Of a DNA stretch of 64,000 bases, positions 17,345 to 26,157 are shown one piece after another. Positions within the stretch are counted from its first letter, which is position 1. Each line of letters opens with the position of its first letter. The DNA comes from Flavobacteriales bacterium. GTDB lineage: Bacteria; Bacteroidota; Bacteroidia; Flavobacteriales; Weeksellaceae. Both the position numbers and the translations under genes were made by a program. Below the pieces are notes generated by a model that was not told where the DNA came from, did no database searches, and saw only the letters and a program-made list of their open reading frames with translations. The stretch is taken from NCBI GenBank assembly GCA_002747105.1, contig PDSY01000022.1, positions 1 to 64,000 of the forward strand, read 5' to 3'.

Positions 17345-18352
17345 ATGAAAAAAGGAATATTACTCGTTAATTTAGGTTCGCCGAAATCCACAGCAGTAGC
17401 TGATGTAAAGGAATATTTGGATGAATTTTTAATGGATGAAAAGGTAATTGATTACCGTTGGATTTTCCGTGCATTGTTGGTTCGTGGAGTTATTTTAAAA
17501 ACAAGACCTCAAAAATCTGCGGAAGCTTATAAAACGATTTGGACAGATCAAGGTTCTCCATTGATTATTTTCGCTGAAAAAATTAAACACAAACTTCAAA
17601 AAATGGTCGATATTCCTGTGGAAATCGGAATGAGGTACGCCGAGCCATCTATTGAAAGTGGACTTCAAAAATTAGTCAATCAAGGAGTAGAAGAGGTGGT
17701 GTTTTTTCCTTTGTATCCTCAATATGCGATGAGTACAACGGAAACGGTTATCGACAAAGCCGAAGAAGTTAGAAAAACAAAGTTCCCGAATCTGAAAATC
17801 AATTATGTGGCTCCTTTTTATGATAAAAAAGTCTATATTGATTGTTTGGCCGAAAGTATTCAGGAAAAATTACCCGAAAGTTTTGATTTGTTACAATTTT
17901 CTTATCATGGGTTACCTGTGAGGCACCTGAAGAAAGTGAAGCCAAGAGATTATTTCGCTGTCGATAAAACTTGGTCGGAGGAAAAACTCATGAACGAATA
18001 CAATTATCGCAGTCAGTGTTTTAAAACCTCCGAATTAGTAGCCGAAAAAATAGGTTTGTCTAATGAAAAAATTAAAGTTACTTTTCAGTCAAGATTAGGA
18101 AGAGATCAATGGATAGAGCCTTATACGGATGATACTTTGGAAAGTTTACCTAAAAATGGGGTCAAAAATTTAGCCATTGTTTGTCCTGCTTTCGTTTCCG
18201 ATTGCTTGGAAACTCTAGAAGAAATTTGTGAAGAAGGAAAAGAGGATTTTATAGAAGCAGGAGGAGAGCAGTTTCATTATATCCCTTGTTTAAACGATGA
18301 AGATAGATGGGTGAAAGTGGTAAAGCAACTTTGTGAGGAAGAGTTGTATTAA
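17345..18352 (+). CDS. hemH: Ferrochelatase
   Basis: HemH inserts Fe2+ into protoporphyrin IX, the last step of haem synthesis. The 335-residue protein starts MKKGILLVNLGSPKS and shows RYAEPSIESGLQKL, the substrate-site region FFPLYPQYAMSTTETV, the catalytic His in LQFSYHGLPVRHLKK and the Glu-rich end LETLEEICEEGKEDF. Size is normal. The spacer of 125 bases before it contains word-like repeats (TTAACATC, TTAACTTAACAAATAA) and no clear promoter. DUF4271 and hemD follow. Confidence 0.97.
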   Translation: MKKGILLVNLGSPKSTAVADVKEYLDEFLMDEKVIDYRWIFRALLVRGVILKTRPQKSAEAYKTIWTDQGSPLIIFAEKIKHKLQKMVDIPVEIGMRYAEPSIESGLQKLVNQGVEEVVFFPLYPQYAMSTTETVIDKAEEVRKTKFPNLKINYVAPFYDKKVYIDCLAESIQEKLPESFDLLQFSYHGLPVRHLKKVKPRDYFAVDKTWSEEKLMNEYNYRSQCFKTSELVAEKIGLSNEKIKVTFQSRLGRDQWIEPYTDDTLESLPKNGVKNLAIVCPAFVSDCLETLEEICEEGKEDFIEAGGEQFHYIPCLNDEDRWVKVVKQLCEEELY

Positions 18353-18404
18353 GGCTGAAAAAGACTTGTTATCAATCAAATTAATTATATAAAACTTAAA
18401 ACGG

Positions 18405-19094
18405 ATGTTTGTTTTGTCTTTTTTTCAAGGAACTCAAGTGGTAGAAAACAGTACTCGAATCATAGAAAATAATGATGGGGTCATTGGAGCGATATTGCTT
18501 TGTATCTGTTTGTATTTATTGATGATTTTCTATTTTAGGGGAGAGTATAGTATTAAGGAATTTTTTGTATCCAATGTCGAAGAAACGAGTAATGCTAAAG
18601 TAAGTTGGGGGATTACAAGCTTTTGTTTTATGCTGTTAACGTCGGTTTTGTTGGTCGATTTTGTGCCTTTTGTGCCTAGTTTTATTAAAGGAATTGTGCT
18701 GAATGGGTATTCGTTGAGTAAATTTGGTTTTGTATTTTCGAGTTTGCTCGCTTTTTATTTTTTGAGATTGGTTTTTACGTATTTTTATTATCAAAGTATT
18801 GGCGAATGGAAAAAGTGGAAAGTTTTTTATTTTTATGTGACTAAGTATTATTTTTCGGCATCTATTCTATTGATGATATTAAATTTTATCAATTATTATT
18901 TGATAATAGATAAGGTGATTTTCTTTTCTTTTTTAAATGTATTGCTAGTAATTTTAGTGATTTTTAAATTATTATTTTATCGTTTTCATTACGCTCATTT
19001 TTTACCCGAAAAATGGTATTATAAATTTTTGTATATTTGCACGCTCCAAATAGCCCCTATGTTGGCACTTTGGAAATTATTATTTATTAAGTAA
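18405..19094 (+). CDS. DUF4271 membrane protein
   Basis: The 229-residue protein has six or so hydrophobic helices (for example GAILLCICLYLLMIFYF, FCFMLLTSVLLVDFV, ILLMILNFINYYLI, LLVILVIFKLLFY) and a conserved-looking end (APMLALWKLLF). In Bacteroidota DUF4271 genes occur next to hemD, as here, 8 bases ahead of it. The function is unknown; the genomic link hints at a role in porphyrin or envelope biology. A TAnnTTTG-like box (19032-19039) within its 3' end may give hemD extra transcription. Confidence 0.78.
   Translation: MFVLSFFQGTQVVENSTRIIENNDGVIGAILLCICLYLLMIFYFRGEYSIKEFFVSNVEETSNAKVSWGITSFCFMLLTSVLLVDFVPFVPSFIKGIVLNGYSLSKFGFVFSSLLAFYFLRLVFTYFYYQSIGEWKKWKVFYFYVTKYYFSASILLMILNFINYYLIIDKVIFFSFLNVLLVILVIFKLLFYRFHYAHFLPEKWYYKFLYICTLQIAPMLALWKLLFIK
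19032..19039 (+). promoter_or_regulatory. Possible internal -7 box before hemD
   Basis: TATATTTG followed by GCAC within the end of the DUF4271 gene, 63 bases upstream of hemD. No good -33 partner is visible. Confidence 0.3.
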
Positions 19095-19102
19095 AATTTG
19101 AG

Positions 19103-19843
19103 ATGAAAATAAAATCTATTTTGGTTTCTCAACCAGCACCGAGAGAGAATTCGCCATATTTAGAAATTGCTAAAAAACAAAAGGTTCAGATTGACTTCAG
19201 ACCTTTTATAGAAGTGAAAGGAGCGGATAGCAAAGATTTAAGAACGCAAAAGATTGATTTATCTCAGTACACGGGAGTCGTTCTTACGAGTAGGAATGCG
19301 GTAGATCATTATTTTCGTTTGGCGGAAGAAATGAGATTTGCTGTGCCTAATGAGATGAGGTATATTTGTCAGTCCGAAGCGATTGCCAATTATTTACAAA
19401 AGCATATTGTATATAGAAAGAGGAAAATCAGTTTTGGAGCGAAAAGTTTTTCAGATTTGCTTCCACTTTTCAAAAAATTTCCAGACGAAAAATACCTTTT
19501 ACCTTCTTCAGAAAGCATCAGTCCTTTGGTAACCAATACACTCAAAAAAGCAAAAGTAGATTGCACGAGAGCGGTGATGTTTAGAACGGTAAGTTCGGAT
19601 ATCACGGATATTAAAATCAATGAATATGATATGTTGGTGTTTTTTAGTCCACATGGGATTAAATCGCTACAAGAGAACTTTAAAGATTTTGAACAAGGAG
19701 ATACTAAAATTGCTATTTTTGGGAATACAACAGAAAAGGCAGCCAAAGAAGCAGGGCTAAAGATTGATATAAAAGTACCAAGTAAGGAAAACCCATCAAT
19801 GACAATGGCAATTGACAATTATATTAAAAAAATGAACAAATAA
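19103..19843 (+). CDS. hemD: Uroporphyrinogen-III synthase
   Basis: HemD closes hydroxymethylbilane with inversion of ring D to give uroporphyrinogen III. The 246-residue product has the two-lobed HemD pattern: KIKSILVSQPAPRENSPY at the start, GVVLTSRNAVDHYF in the first lobe, YLLPSSESISPLV at the hinge and MLVFFSPHGIKSLQENF with IAIFGNTTEKAAKEAG in the second. HemD is poorly conserved in sequence, but these motifs and the DUF4271 neighbour support the call. The gene follows DUF4271 after 8 bases; hemC is not in the window. Confidence 0.9.
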   Translation: MKIKSILVSQPAPRENSPYLEIAKKQKVQIDFRPFIEVKGADSKDLRTQKIDLSQYTGVVLTSRNAVDHYFRLAEEMRFAVPNEMRYICQSEAIANYLQKHIVYRKRKISFGAKSFSDLLPLFKKFPDEKYLLPSSESISPLVTNTLKKAKVDCTRAVMFRTVSSDITDIKINEYDMLVFFSPHGIKSLQENFKDFEQGDTKIAIFGNTTEKAAKEAGLKIDIKVPSKENPSMTMAIDNYIKKMNK

Positions 19844-20003
19844 AAATTAGGCGATTCAGAAAATAAACTGATGAAGAGATTAAGCGATTGAGAAATTAAG
19901 CAATGAAAAACTAATTACTCGATATCTTAATCTCTTTATTTTTATACTATTTAAAGAGTGTTGTAATTTTTCAATCTTTAAATATTTTAATAATTAAAAA
20001 AAA
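19844..20003 (+). repeat. Word-like tract between hemD and the S9 peptidase
   Basis: The first 100 bases are composed of degenerate words (GATTAAGCGATTGAGAAATT, AAGAGATTAAGC, CTTAATCTC). Partial inverse copies (GAGATTAAG at 19875 and CTTAATCTC at 19926) could form a hairpin. Confidence 0.4.
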
Positions 20004-22052
20004 ATGAATGTTCCCAAGGCGAAAAAGCAAACACAAGTTTTAGAAAAACATAACGATAAAAGGCAAGATGATTTTTTTTGGCTCAATAAAAGAGATGATA
20101 AAGAAGTTTTAGATTACCTTGAAGCTGAAAATAAATATACCGAATTTCAACTTAAAGACACCGAAAATCTTCAAAAGGAACTTTTTGAAGAAATGAAATC
20201 TCGTTATAAAAAAGATGACCAATCTTTGCCTTATTTTTTTAATGAATATTGGTATTATACAAGGTTTGAAGACGGACAAGAGCAACCTTTGTTTTGTAGA
20301 AAATCATTGCGTTTAGATAACGAAGAAGAAATCATGATTGATGCTAATGAATTGGCGAAAAATCAATCTTTTTTTGAGTTGCGAAGTCTTGCAGTGAGTA
20401 CCAATAATAAAATTGTGGCTTTCTCGTCTGATAAAGTAGGAAGGAGAATTTTTGATATTCATTTTAAAGATTTGGAAACGGGAGAAATGCTCGATGATAA
20501 AATCGAAAATACCACAGGAAAAATTGTTTGGGCGAATGATAACGAGCATATTTTTTATATTAAAAAAGATGAAAGTTTAAGGGCTTTTCAGGTTTTCAAA
20601 CATAAGGTAGGCACCGATGTTTCGGAAGATGTGTTGGTGTATCACGAGAAAGATGAAACTTTTGATGTGTCTTTATACAAAACAAAATCTTTGCAATATA
20701 TTTTCATTGCCAGTTCAAGTACGCTTTCCGACGAACATCGTTTTTTACCTGCTAATAATATTAATGCCGATTGGAAGGTAATTCAGCCGAGGGAAAAAGG
20801 ATTGGAATATTCTGTGGAGCATCACGAAAATCATTTTTATATCATCACGAATATTGATAATGCAACGAATTTCAAATTGATGAAAACCCCTGTTGCTCAA
20901 ACTGAAAAAGAACATTGGCAAGAGGTTATTCCGCATCGTGAAAATATTTTGTTAGAAGGATTTGAGCTTTTTCAAGATTATTTGGTGCTAGAAGAAAGAC
21001 AAGAGGGCTTAATTCATTTAAGGGTAATGGATTGGCAAACAAAAACGACTTATGATTTACCCTTTTCTGACCCTGCGTATGCTACTTATATTGGGATTAA
21101 TTTAGATTTTAATACGGATAAACTAAGGTACGGCTACACTTCACTCACCACACCGAGTTCCATTTTTGAGTGGGATATGACCAATAAAACTTCAAAACTT
21201 CTGAAACAGCAAGAGGTTTTGGGTGGTGATTTTGCACCTGAAAATTATATTTCCGAGCGAGTTTGGGTAGCATCAAGAGATGGAGAAAATAAAATTCCTG
21301 TTTCTTTGGTGTATCATAAAGAAACTAAAAAATCGGACAAAACACCAATGTTGCTTTATGCTTATGGAAGTTATGGGCATACTGTAGATGCAGGGTTTTC
21401 GAGTATAAGATTATCGCTTTTGGATAGGGGATTTATTTTTGCGATTGCCCATATTCGGGGAGGCGAATATTTGGGAAGACAATGGTATGAGGATGGCAAA
21501 ATGCTGAAGAAGAAGAACTCTTTTTATGATTTTATCGATGTAGCTCAGTATTTTATTGATGAAAATTATACTTCATCTCAAAATTTATATGCGATGGGCG
21601 GAAGTGCAGGCGGTTTATTAATGGGAGTAGTAGCAAATTTAGCACCTCATTTATTCAACGGGATAGTGGCACAAGTTCCTTTTGTAGATGTAGTTACGAC
21701 GATGTTGGATGATAGTATTCCTTTAACGACGGGGGAATACGACGAATGGGGGAATCCTAATGAGGAAGCGTTTTATCATTATATGAAATCGTATTCGCCT
21801 TATGATAATGTCAAAGAACAAGATTATCCCAATATGTTGATTACAAGCGGCTATCATGATTCTCAGGTGCAATATTGGGAGCCTGCAAAATGGGTGGCAA
21901 AATTACGAGATTTGAAAACGGATAATAATTTACTACTCTTAAAAACCGAGATGAGTGCTGGGCATAGCGGACGAAGTGGGAGGTTTGAAGGTTTGAAAGA
22001 AGATGCTTTGGAATATGCATTTATTTTGAAGGTTTTGAGTGGTGAATTTTAA
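20004..22052 (+). CDS. S9A prolyl-oligopeptidase family protein (oligopeptidase B-like)
   Basis: This 682-residue serine peptidase has an N-terminal seven-bladed propeller (to about residue 410) and a C-terminal alpha/beta hydrolase domain. The active-site Ser is in YAMGGSAGGLLMG, the His in MSAGHSGRSGR, and the Asp is expected in the segment around MLITSGYHDSQVQYWEP. The GGSAGG form and the YGSYGHTVDAGFSS loop are those of oligopeptidase B (protease II), which cuts short peptides after basic residues. No signal peptide is present, so a cytoplasmic enzyme is expected. It starts with MNVPKAKKQTQVLEKH. A structured repeat element follows the stop after 42 bases. Confidence 0.93.
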   Translation: MNVPKAKKQTQVLEKHNDKRQDDFFWLNKRDDKEVLDYLEAENKYTEFQLKDTENLQKELFEEMKSRYKKDDQSLPYFFNEYWYYTRFEDGQEQPLFCRKSLRLDNEEEIMIDANELAKNQSFFELRSLAVSTNNKIVAFSSDKVGRRIFDIHFKDLETGEMLDDKIENTTGKIVWANDNEHIFYIKKDESLRAFQVFKHKVGTDVSEDVLVYHEKDETFDVSLYKTKSLQYIFIASSSTLSDEHRFLPANNINADWKVIQPREKGLEYSVEHHENHFYIITNIDNATNFKLMKTPVAQTEKEHWQEVIPHRENILLEGFELFQDYLVLEERQEGLIHLRVMDWQTKTTYDLPFSDPAYATYIGINLDFNTDKLRYGYTSLTTPSSIFEWDMTNKTSKLLKQQEVLGGDFAPENYISERVWVASRDGENKIPVSLVYHKETKKSDKTPMLLYAYGSYGHTVDAGFSSIRLSLLDRGFIFAIAHIRGGEYLGRQWYEDGKMLKKKNSFYDFIDVAQYFIDENYTSSQNLYAMGGSAGGLLMGVVANLAPHLFNGIVAQVPFVDVVTTMLDDSIPLTTGEYDEWGNPNEEAFYHYMKSYSPYDNVKEQDYPNMLITSGYHDSQVQYWEPAKWVAKLRDLKTDNNLLLLKTEMSAGHSGRSGRFEGLKEDALEYAFILKVLSGEF

Positions 22053-22094
22053 ATTATATAGTTTATACTTCAGTATTTTGTATATTGAACTAAT

Positions 22095-22300
22095 TTGTAC
22101 GCAATATTTTTAACGTACAGTTGGTTTTCATACAGCGATAGCGAAATGCTGAGTGTAGTTGCGTTGTTGAAAAATTATAAAGCAGAATTTATTTAAATTT
22201 TTCAACAAACAAGCACGAAACGATAAGCATGAGTGGTGCGGAGCAATCGCCTTATGGAAACCTTGAATTTTTGGTTCTTTTGCTTCAAGGCAAAATGAAC
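22095..22300 (+). repeat. Structured repeat element, copy 1
   Basis: A 206-base element shared with 28933-29150. Predicted stems: leader TGTACG (22096-22101)/CGTACA (22114-22119); outer GGTTTTCAT (22123-22131)/ATGGAAACC (22254-22262); small hairpin AGCG-AAA-TGCT (22140-22150); long GTTGAAAAATT (22166-22176)/AATTTTTCAAC (22196-22206); 3' end with crossing pairs CCTTGAA (22261-22267)/TTCAAGG (22284-22290) and GTTCTTTTGC (22274-22283)/GCAAAATGAAC (22290-22300). Several stems differ from copy 2 by changes that keep pairing. It carries no plausible open frame and lies in the same orientation as the gene upstream. It may be a non-autonomous mobile repeat or a structured RNA. Confidence 0.8.
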
Positions 22301-22343
22301 AGAATAATAATTAGTAAAATAAAAATTTTTAGGTTTATACGAA

Positions 22344-22745
22344 ATGTTTAAATTAAAAAGAAAAAAGATGAAAAATATAAATGAAAAACAGCTTTGGGCA
22401 GAGGTAGAACAATTCTTTGCAACTCATTTTGGCGTAGAAAAAAATGCTCCTGTCGAGACGATGCTCTTTTTGATTGGTGTTCAAGAATTGGGCAGTGGAA
22501 TGCAAAAATACACTAAAGATGATAAGGTCAATTTGGTGCATATAGCGGTTTGTAGATTATTAGAACCTTTTGGTTATTATCGTTTTTCGCATTATGATGA
22601 TGACGGTTATCCTCATTTTGAAACCATAGAAGAATTGCCTGAACTTAAACCTAATGAACAACAAATTCTAATGAAAAAAGCCATTGTACAGTATTTTGTA
22701 GATGAAAAGTTGTTTGATGAAAATATTTTGAATCAGTTGGAGTAA
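22344..22745 (+). CDS. Uncharacterised 133-residue protein
   Basis: I do not recognise a named family. The protein is soluble and compact, with ETMLFLIGVQELGSGMQKYTKDDKVNLVHIAVCRLLEPFGYY followed by an acidic strip (HYDDDGYPHFETIEELPEL) and a helical end (shown here only in outline). The first ATG gives a basic leader MFKLKRKKM; ATG at 22368 (MKNINEKQLW) is an equally good start. Related proteins appear to be present in other Flavobacteriia. It stands alone between two repeat regions. Confidence 0.78.
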   Translation: MFKLKRKKMKNINEKQLWAEVEQFFATHFGVEKNAPVETMLFLIGVQELGSGMQKYTKDDKVNLVHIAVCRLLEPFGYYRFSHYDDDGYPHFETIEELPELKPNEQQILMKKAIVQYFVDEKLFDENILNQLE

Positions 22746-22754
22746 AATTTTTAT

Positions 22755-22955
22755 AAACCGTAGAAACGCAATATTTTGCGTCTTTATAAAAGTTTATTTT
22801 ACGAACGCTTTAAACATTGCCTTGTAGCGTGCGGTCATTCCAAACTTGCTTTGGAATCTTTGTGTAGTAATTCCCCTCTAAAAAGAGGGGTGCCACGCAG
22901 TGGCGGGGTGTGTAAAAGAGTAGAGACGCAATGCATTGCGTCTTTATATAAATTC
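22755..22955. repeat. Composite cluster of inverted repeats
   Basis: Four short inverted-repeat units lie in 200 bases without a gene: ACGCAA/TTGCGT (22766-22781); ATTCCAAA/TTTGGAAT (22837-22857); a double hairpin CCCCTCT/AGAGGGG (22873-22890) plus GCCAC/GTGGC (22892-22904); and a perfect 20-base palindrome AGACGCAATGCATTGCGTCT (22924-22943). The first and last units are variants of one family and flank the others. The double hairpin recurs inverted at 61270-61315. The region 22956-23088 is AT-rich with only a -7 box at 23065-23072. Confidence 0.8.
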
Positions 22956-23064
22956 ATTATCCTGAACTCTTTTTTAAAGAATATTTTTAATTATAAATAC
23001 GTAGAATTAATAAAAAAATGTTAAAATTGATAAATTTAACATAAAAAACATATTTTTATAGCGT

Positions 23065-23072
23065 TAAATTTG
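23065..23072 (+). promoter_or_regulatory. Candidate -7 box for the two-component genes
   Basis: TAAATTTG 17 bases upstream of the histidine kinase ATG at 23089. No -33 TTG at the right distance. Confidence 0.4.
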
Positions 23073-23088
23073 TTTATTTCATCTTAAA

Positions 23089-24672
23089 ATGACTAATTTT
23101 AACACTTTAAATTCAAAACTGATAATGAATAATAAATTCATACCGATTATTTCGTTTTTTATGACCATTTCTTTGCTCGTTTTTGTAGCGATGCAATTTT
23201 ATTGGCTTAGAGATTATTACGACGCTTTGGAGCAAGATTTTTCTAATAAGGTGCATTCGGTTTTGGAAAATACCACGAAAAAAATCAACGATATTGAAGT
23301 CGAAAAATATTATGCCAAATACAAAGATTTCGATAAAAGCATCGTGGCGAATGGCAATAAACCTACCTATACCATAACGCAATCTATTGAAGATAAGGAA
23401 AGTAAAAGACAGATTACCACTTATAAAAGTATTATTGCAAGTAACGAAATTCCGATTTCCAACGATGGCGATAGCCTGAAAGTAACCAAAATGTACACGG
23501 ATGAATCTTTGATTAATATTCAAAAAAATCAAAATACTCCTGAGCAACTTACAGCGGATTTAGACCGAGAGATAGCATCGGGGGAGTTTGATATCAAGGA
23601 GTTTGCGAAAATTAATGCCAATCATTTACCGATTGAAGAAAGGGTAGAGCAAAAAGTATTGGCAGAGGTGCTTCAAAAGGAATTGAAACGAAAAGGTATC
23701 AATGCTGATTTTGGCTTTGGTGTTATTGATGTGAAGGACAAAAAAGTTTCGATTTTTGATTCGATTTACCAAGAGAATAAAACCAAAAAAGAATATACTT
23801 ATCCATTGTTTACGGATAGAAAAGACAAAGCTTTGTACGACTTATCGGTGGTTTTTCCCAAAAAAGGCTATGTGTTTGCGAAGAGTAATTGGTTTGTACT
23901 GGTGGGAACGCTCATTTCTTTATTAACGATTTTGGTGGTGTATATTTTTTCGGTTTATTATATGTTGAAACAAAAGAAAATATCCGAAATTAAAACCGAT
24001 TTTATCAACAATATGTCGCATGAGTTTAAAACACCTATTGCGACCATTTCGGTAGCGACAGATTCTCTGGCAAGTGATAGAATTGCCCATAATCCAGAAA
24101 AGGTAAAATATTATTCTTCGCTCATTAAAAATGAAAATTTGAGAATGAAAAAACAGGTGGAAACCGTTCTCAGTATGTCGAAATTGGAGCGAAACGAAGT
24201 GCAGCTTTTCTTAAAAGAAATGGATGCTCATGATTTGATAGATAGGGTTTGTCGCTCTTTTAATTTAATTATTGAAAAAAGAGACGGAACACTGAAAAAA
24301 TCATTTTTAGCCGAGAAAAGCACTTTTAAAATAGACGAATTTCACTTTTCTAATGTGATGACCAACCTATTGGATAATGCCAATAAATACTCTCCAGAAA
24401 GTCCTGTAATTCAGGTGGAAACCAGCAATGAAAACGATTTTTTTGTAGTGGCTGTTTCGGATAAGGGAATGGGGATGGATGCTCAAAATATTTCCAAAAT
24501 TTTTGATAAATTTTTCCGTGAAGAAACAGGGAATATTCACAATGTAAAAGGGCAGGGGCTTGGTTTGTCTTATGTGAAAAAAATCATAGCACTCTTTGGT
24601 GGTGATATTAAGGTGGTTTCACAGAAAGGAAAAGGAACGACATTTACAATTAAAATACCAATGAACAAATAA
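23089..24672 (+). CDS. Sensor histidine kinase
   Basis: The 527-residue inner-membrane kinase has two membrane helices (residues about 16-34 and 264-288) flanking a periplasmic sensor domain of about 230 residues. The HisKA domain has the H-box MSHEFKTPIATISVATDSLAS, and the HATPase domain has NLLDNANKYSPES, the G1 box VSDKGMGMDAQNISKIFDKFF and the G2 box GQGLGLSYVKKI. The start at 23089 follows the -7 box; ATG at 23125 (MNNKFIPIISFF) is an alternative and would leave a cleaner first helix. The response regulator follows after 11 bases. The signal sensed is unknown. Confidence 0.95.
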   Translation: MTNFNTLNSKLIMNNKFIPIISFFMTISLLVFVAMQFYWLRDYYDALEQDFSNKVHSVLENTTKKINDIEVEKYYAKYKDFDKSIVANGNKPTYTITQSIEDKESKRQITTYKSIIASNEIPISNDGDSLKVTKMYTDESLINIQKNQNTPEQLTADLDREIASGEFDIKEFAKINANHLPIEERVEQKVLAEVLQKELKRKGINADFGFGVIDVKDKKVSIFDSIYQENKTKKEYTYPLFTDRKDKALYDLSVVFPKKGYVFAKSNWFVLVGTLISLLTILVVYIFSVYYMLKQKKISEIKTDFINNMSHEFKTPIATISVATDSLASDRIAHNPEKVKYYSSLIKNENLRMKKQVETVLSMSKLERNEVQLFLKEMDAHDLIDRVCRSFNLIIEKRDGTLKKSFLAEKSTFKIDEFHFSNVMTNLLDNANKYSPESPVIQVETSNENDFFVVAVSDKGMGMDAQNISKIFDKFFREETGNIHNVKGQGLGLSYVKKIIALFGGDIKVVSQKGKGTTFTIKIPMNK

Positions 24673-24683
24673 AATTACAACAA

Positions 24684-25370
24684 ATGAATAACAGAATATT
24701 ATTAGTAGAAGATGACCAAAGTTTTGGTGCAGTTTTAAAGGATTACTTAACGATTAATAACTTTGAAGTAACTTTGGCGGAAGATGGAGAAAAGGGATTG
24801 GAAGAGTTTACCGAGAAGGATTTTGATATTTGCATTTTTGATGTGATGATGCCCAAAAAAGATGGATTTTCTTTGGCGGAAGATGTTAAAAAGATGGATA
24901 AAAACACACCGATTATTTTCTTAACAGCTAGAAATATGCGGGAAGATATATTGAAAGGTTATCAGCTGGGAGCAGATGATTATATTACGAAACCTTTTGA
25001 TACTGAGTTGCTTTTATATAAGATTAAGGCCATTTTATCCAGAAGCTCTAATGTAGAGGACGAAAGTCAGGAGCAGTTTGCATTTAGCAATATTGAGTTT
25101 GATTCTTTGTTGAGAAAACTAAAAGTCAATGGAGAGGAACACAAACTTTCTCCTAAAGAAAATGAATTGTTAAAATTGCTTTGTTTACATCGTAACGACT
25201 TTATGCCGAGAGATTTAGCATTAAGGAAGATTTGGAAAAAAGAGAATTATTTCACGGCGAGAAGTATGGATGTGTATATCGCCAAACTGAGAAAATTACT
25301 CAGACCCGACGAAGGTTTAGAGATTATCAATGTGCACGGAGAAGGGTTTAGGCTTTTGGTGAAAAACTAA
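24684..25370 (+). CDS. OmpR-family response regulator
   Basis: The 228-residue regulator has an N-terminal receiver (acidic pair Glu9/Asp10-Asp11, phosphorylatable Asp53 in ICIFDVMMPKKDG, Thr in IIFLTAR, Lys in YITKPFD) and a C-terminal winged helix (about 130-226; LSPKENELLKLLCLHR, RSMDVYIAKLRKLLRPD, IINVHGEGFRLL). It is paired with the histidine kinase 11 bases upstream. Targets are unknown; the lipoprotein pair downstream on the same strand begins 61 bases later. Confidence 0.96.
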   Translation: MNNRILLVEDDQSFGAVLKDYLTINNFEVTLAEDGEKGLEEFTEKDFDICIFDVMMPKKDGFSLAEDVKKMDKNTPIIFLTARNMREDILKGYQLGADDYITKPFDTELLLYKIKAILSRSSNVEDESQEQFAFSNIEFDSLLRKLKVNGEEHKLSPKENELLKLLCLHRNDFMPRDLALRKIWKKENYFTARSMDVYIAKLRKLLRPDEGLEIINVHGEGFRLLVKN

Positions 25371-25431
25371 GGTTGAGGTTAAGGCTGAGACTAAATTTAA
25401 TCTTAGCCTTCATTATTTAAAACCTAACTCA

Positions 25432-26157
25432 ATGAAAAGAATCATACCAATAGTATTGTCTTTATTCGTTGTTTCTTGTAATAACGAAAAGGTGGACAAG
25501 GATAAAACAGTCAGTACTGATAAAATCATACAGCACCACGATTATACCAATATGGTGTTGTACGATACTATTCAAAAAGAATTAGTGCTTGATACTTTGT
25601 CAAATGGTGAAATAGCAGATTTTCCAATATTATATATTGGCAAAATAAAGGATTCTATCAAGTTGAAAAGGGGCGATTTTGATGATTACAGTTATAGTTA
25701 CGAAGAGTTTGCTCGTACACAAAATCACGAGGAACTACCGCCACCTCTTAATAAATATCCATACCCGTATCAAAAAAATCAGATTTCTATTTTTATTGAC
25801 ACTACTAAAACAGTAGGTTTTTATGAGTACGATTCACCTATTGGTATAAAATCCTATCCTGTTTTTATTGAAAATTTAAGTCAAGACACATTGTATATTG
25901 CAAATAATGGATCTTTGCCAATGCTTACAGAAATGAAATCCAATTCAGAAGATTGGAAAGAGATAGAAAAACCTTTTTTGTTAATGTGTGGAGTGGGAAT
26001 TAGGCATGATTTTCTTCCACCCAACCAAATAGTCATCACTACATTAAGACAAAATTATGGTACTACAAAAGTTAAATATCGTTTGAAACTTAAATGTTTT
26101 GACAAAAACTTTTATTCAAACGAAATTAATGGTAAATTTCAAACTAAACTTAAATGA
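25432..26157 (+). CDS. Lipoprotein of unknown family, tandem paralogue 1
   Basis: The 241-residue protein has a lipoprotein signal peptide (MKRIIPIVLSLFVVSCNNEK; lipobox VVSC, Cys16). The mature part is soluble, with DYTNMVLYDTIQKELVLDTL, DFPILYIGKIKDSIKL, ISIFIDTTKT and IKSYPVFIENLSQDTL, the last suggesting a beta-sandwich. I cannot assign a function. It is clearly a duplicate of the next gene, whose start overlaps its stop by four bases (ATGA). The pair follows the two-component system by 61 bases and may be its target, which is inference only. Confidence 0.83.
   Translation: MKRIIPIVLSLFVVSCNNEKVDKDKTVSTDKIIQHHDYTNMVLYDTIQKELVLDTLSNGEIADFPILYIGKIKDSIKLKRGDFDDYSYSYEEFARTQNHEELPPPLNKYPYPYQKNQISIFIDTTKTVGFYEYDSPIGIKSYPVFIENLSQDTLYIANNGSLPMLTEMKSNSEDWKEIEKPFLLMCGVGIRHDFLPPNQIVITTLRQNYGTTKVKYRLKLKCFDKNFYSNEINGKFQTKLK

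Noticed and set aside
22095-22300. tRNA or 6S RNA in the structured element
   Set aside because: There is no cloverleaf, no CCA end or T-loop motif, and the fold does not match the long open bulge of 6S RNA.
22776-23024. An 82-residue open frame on the plus strand
   Set aside because: It runs through the inverted-repeat cluster, its composition follows the repeats, and it has no start context or homology.
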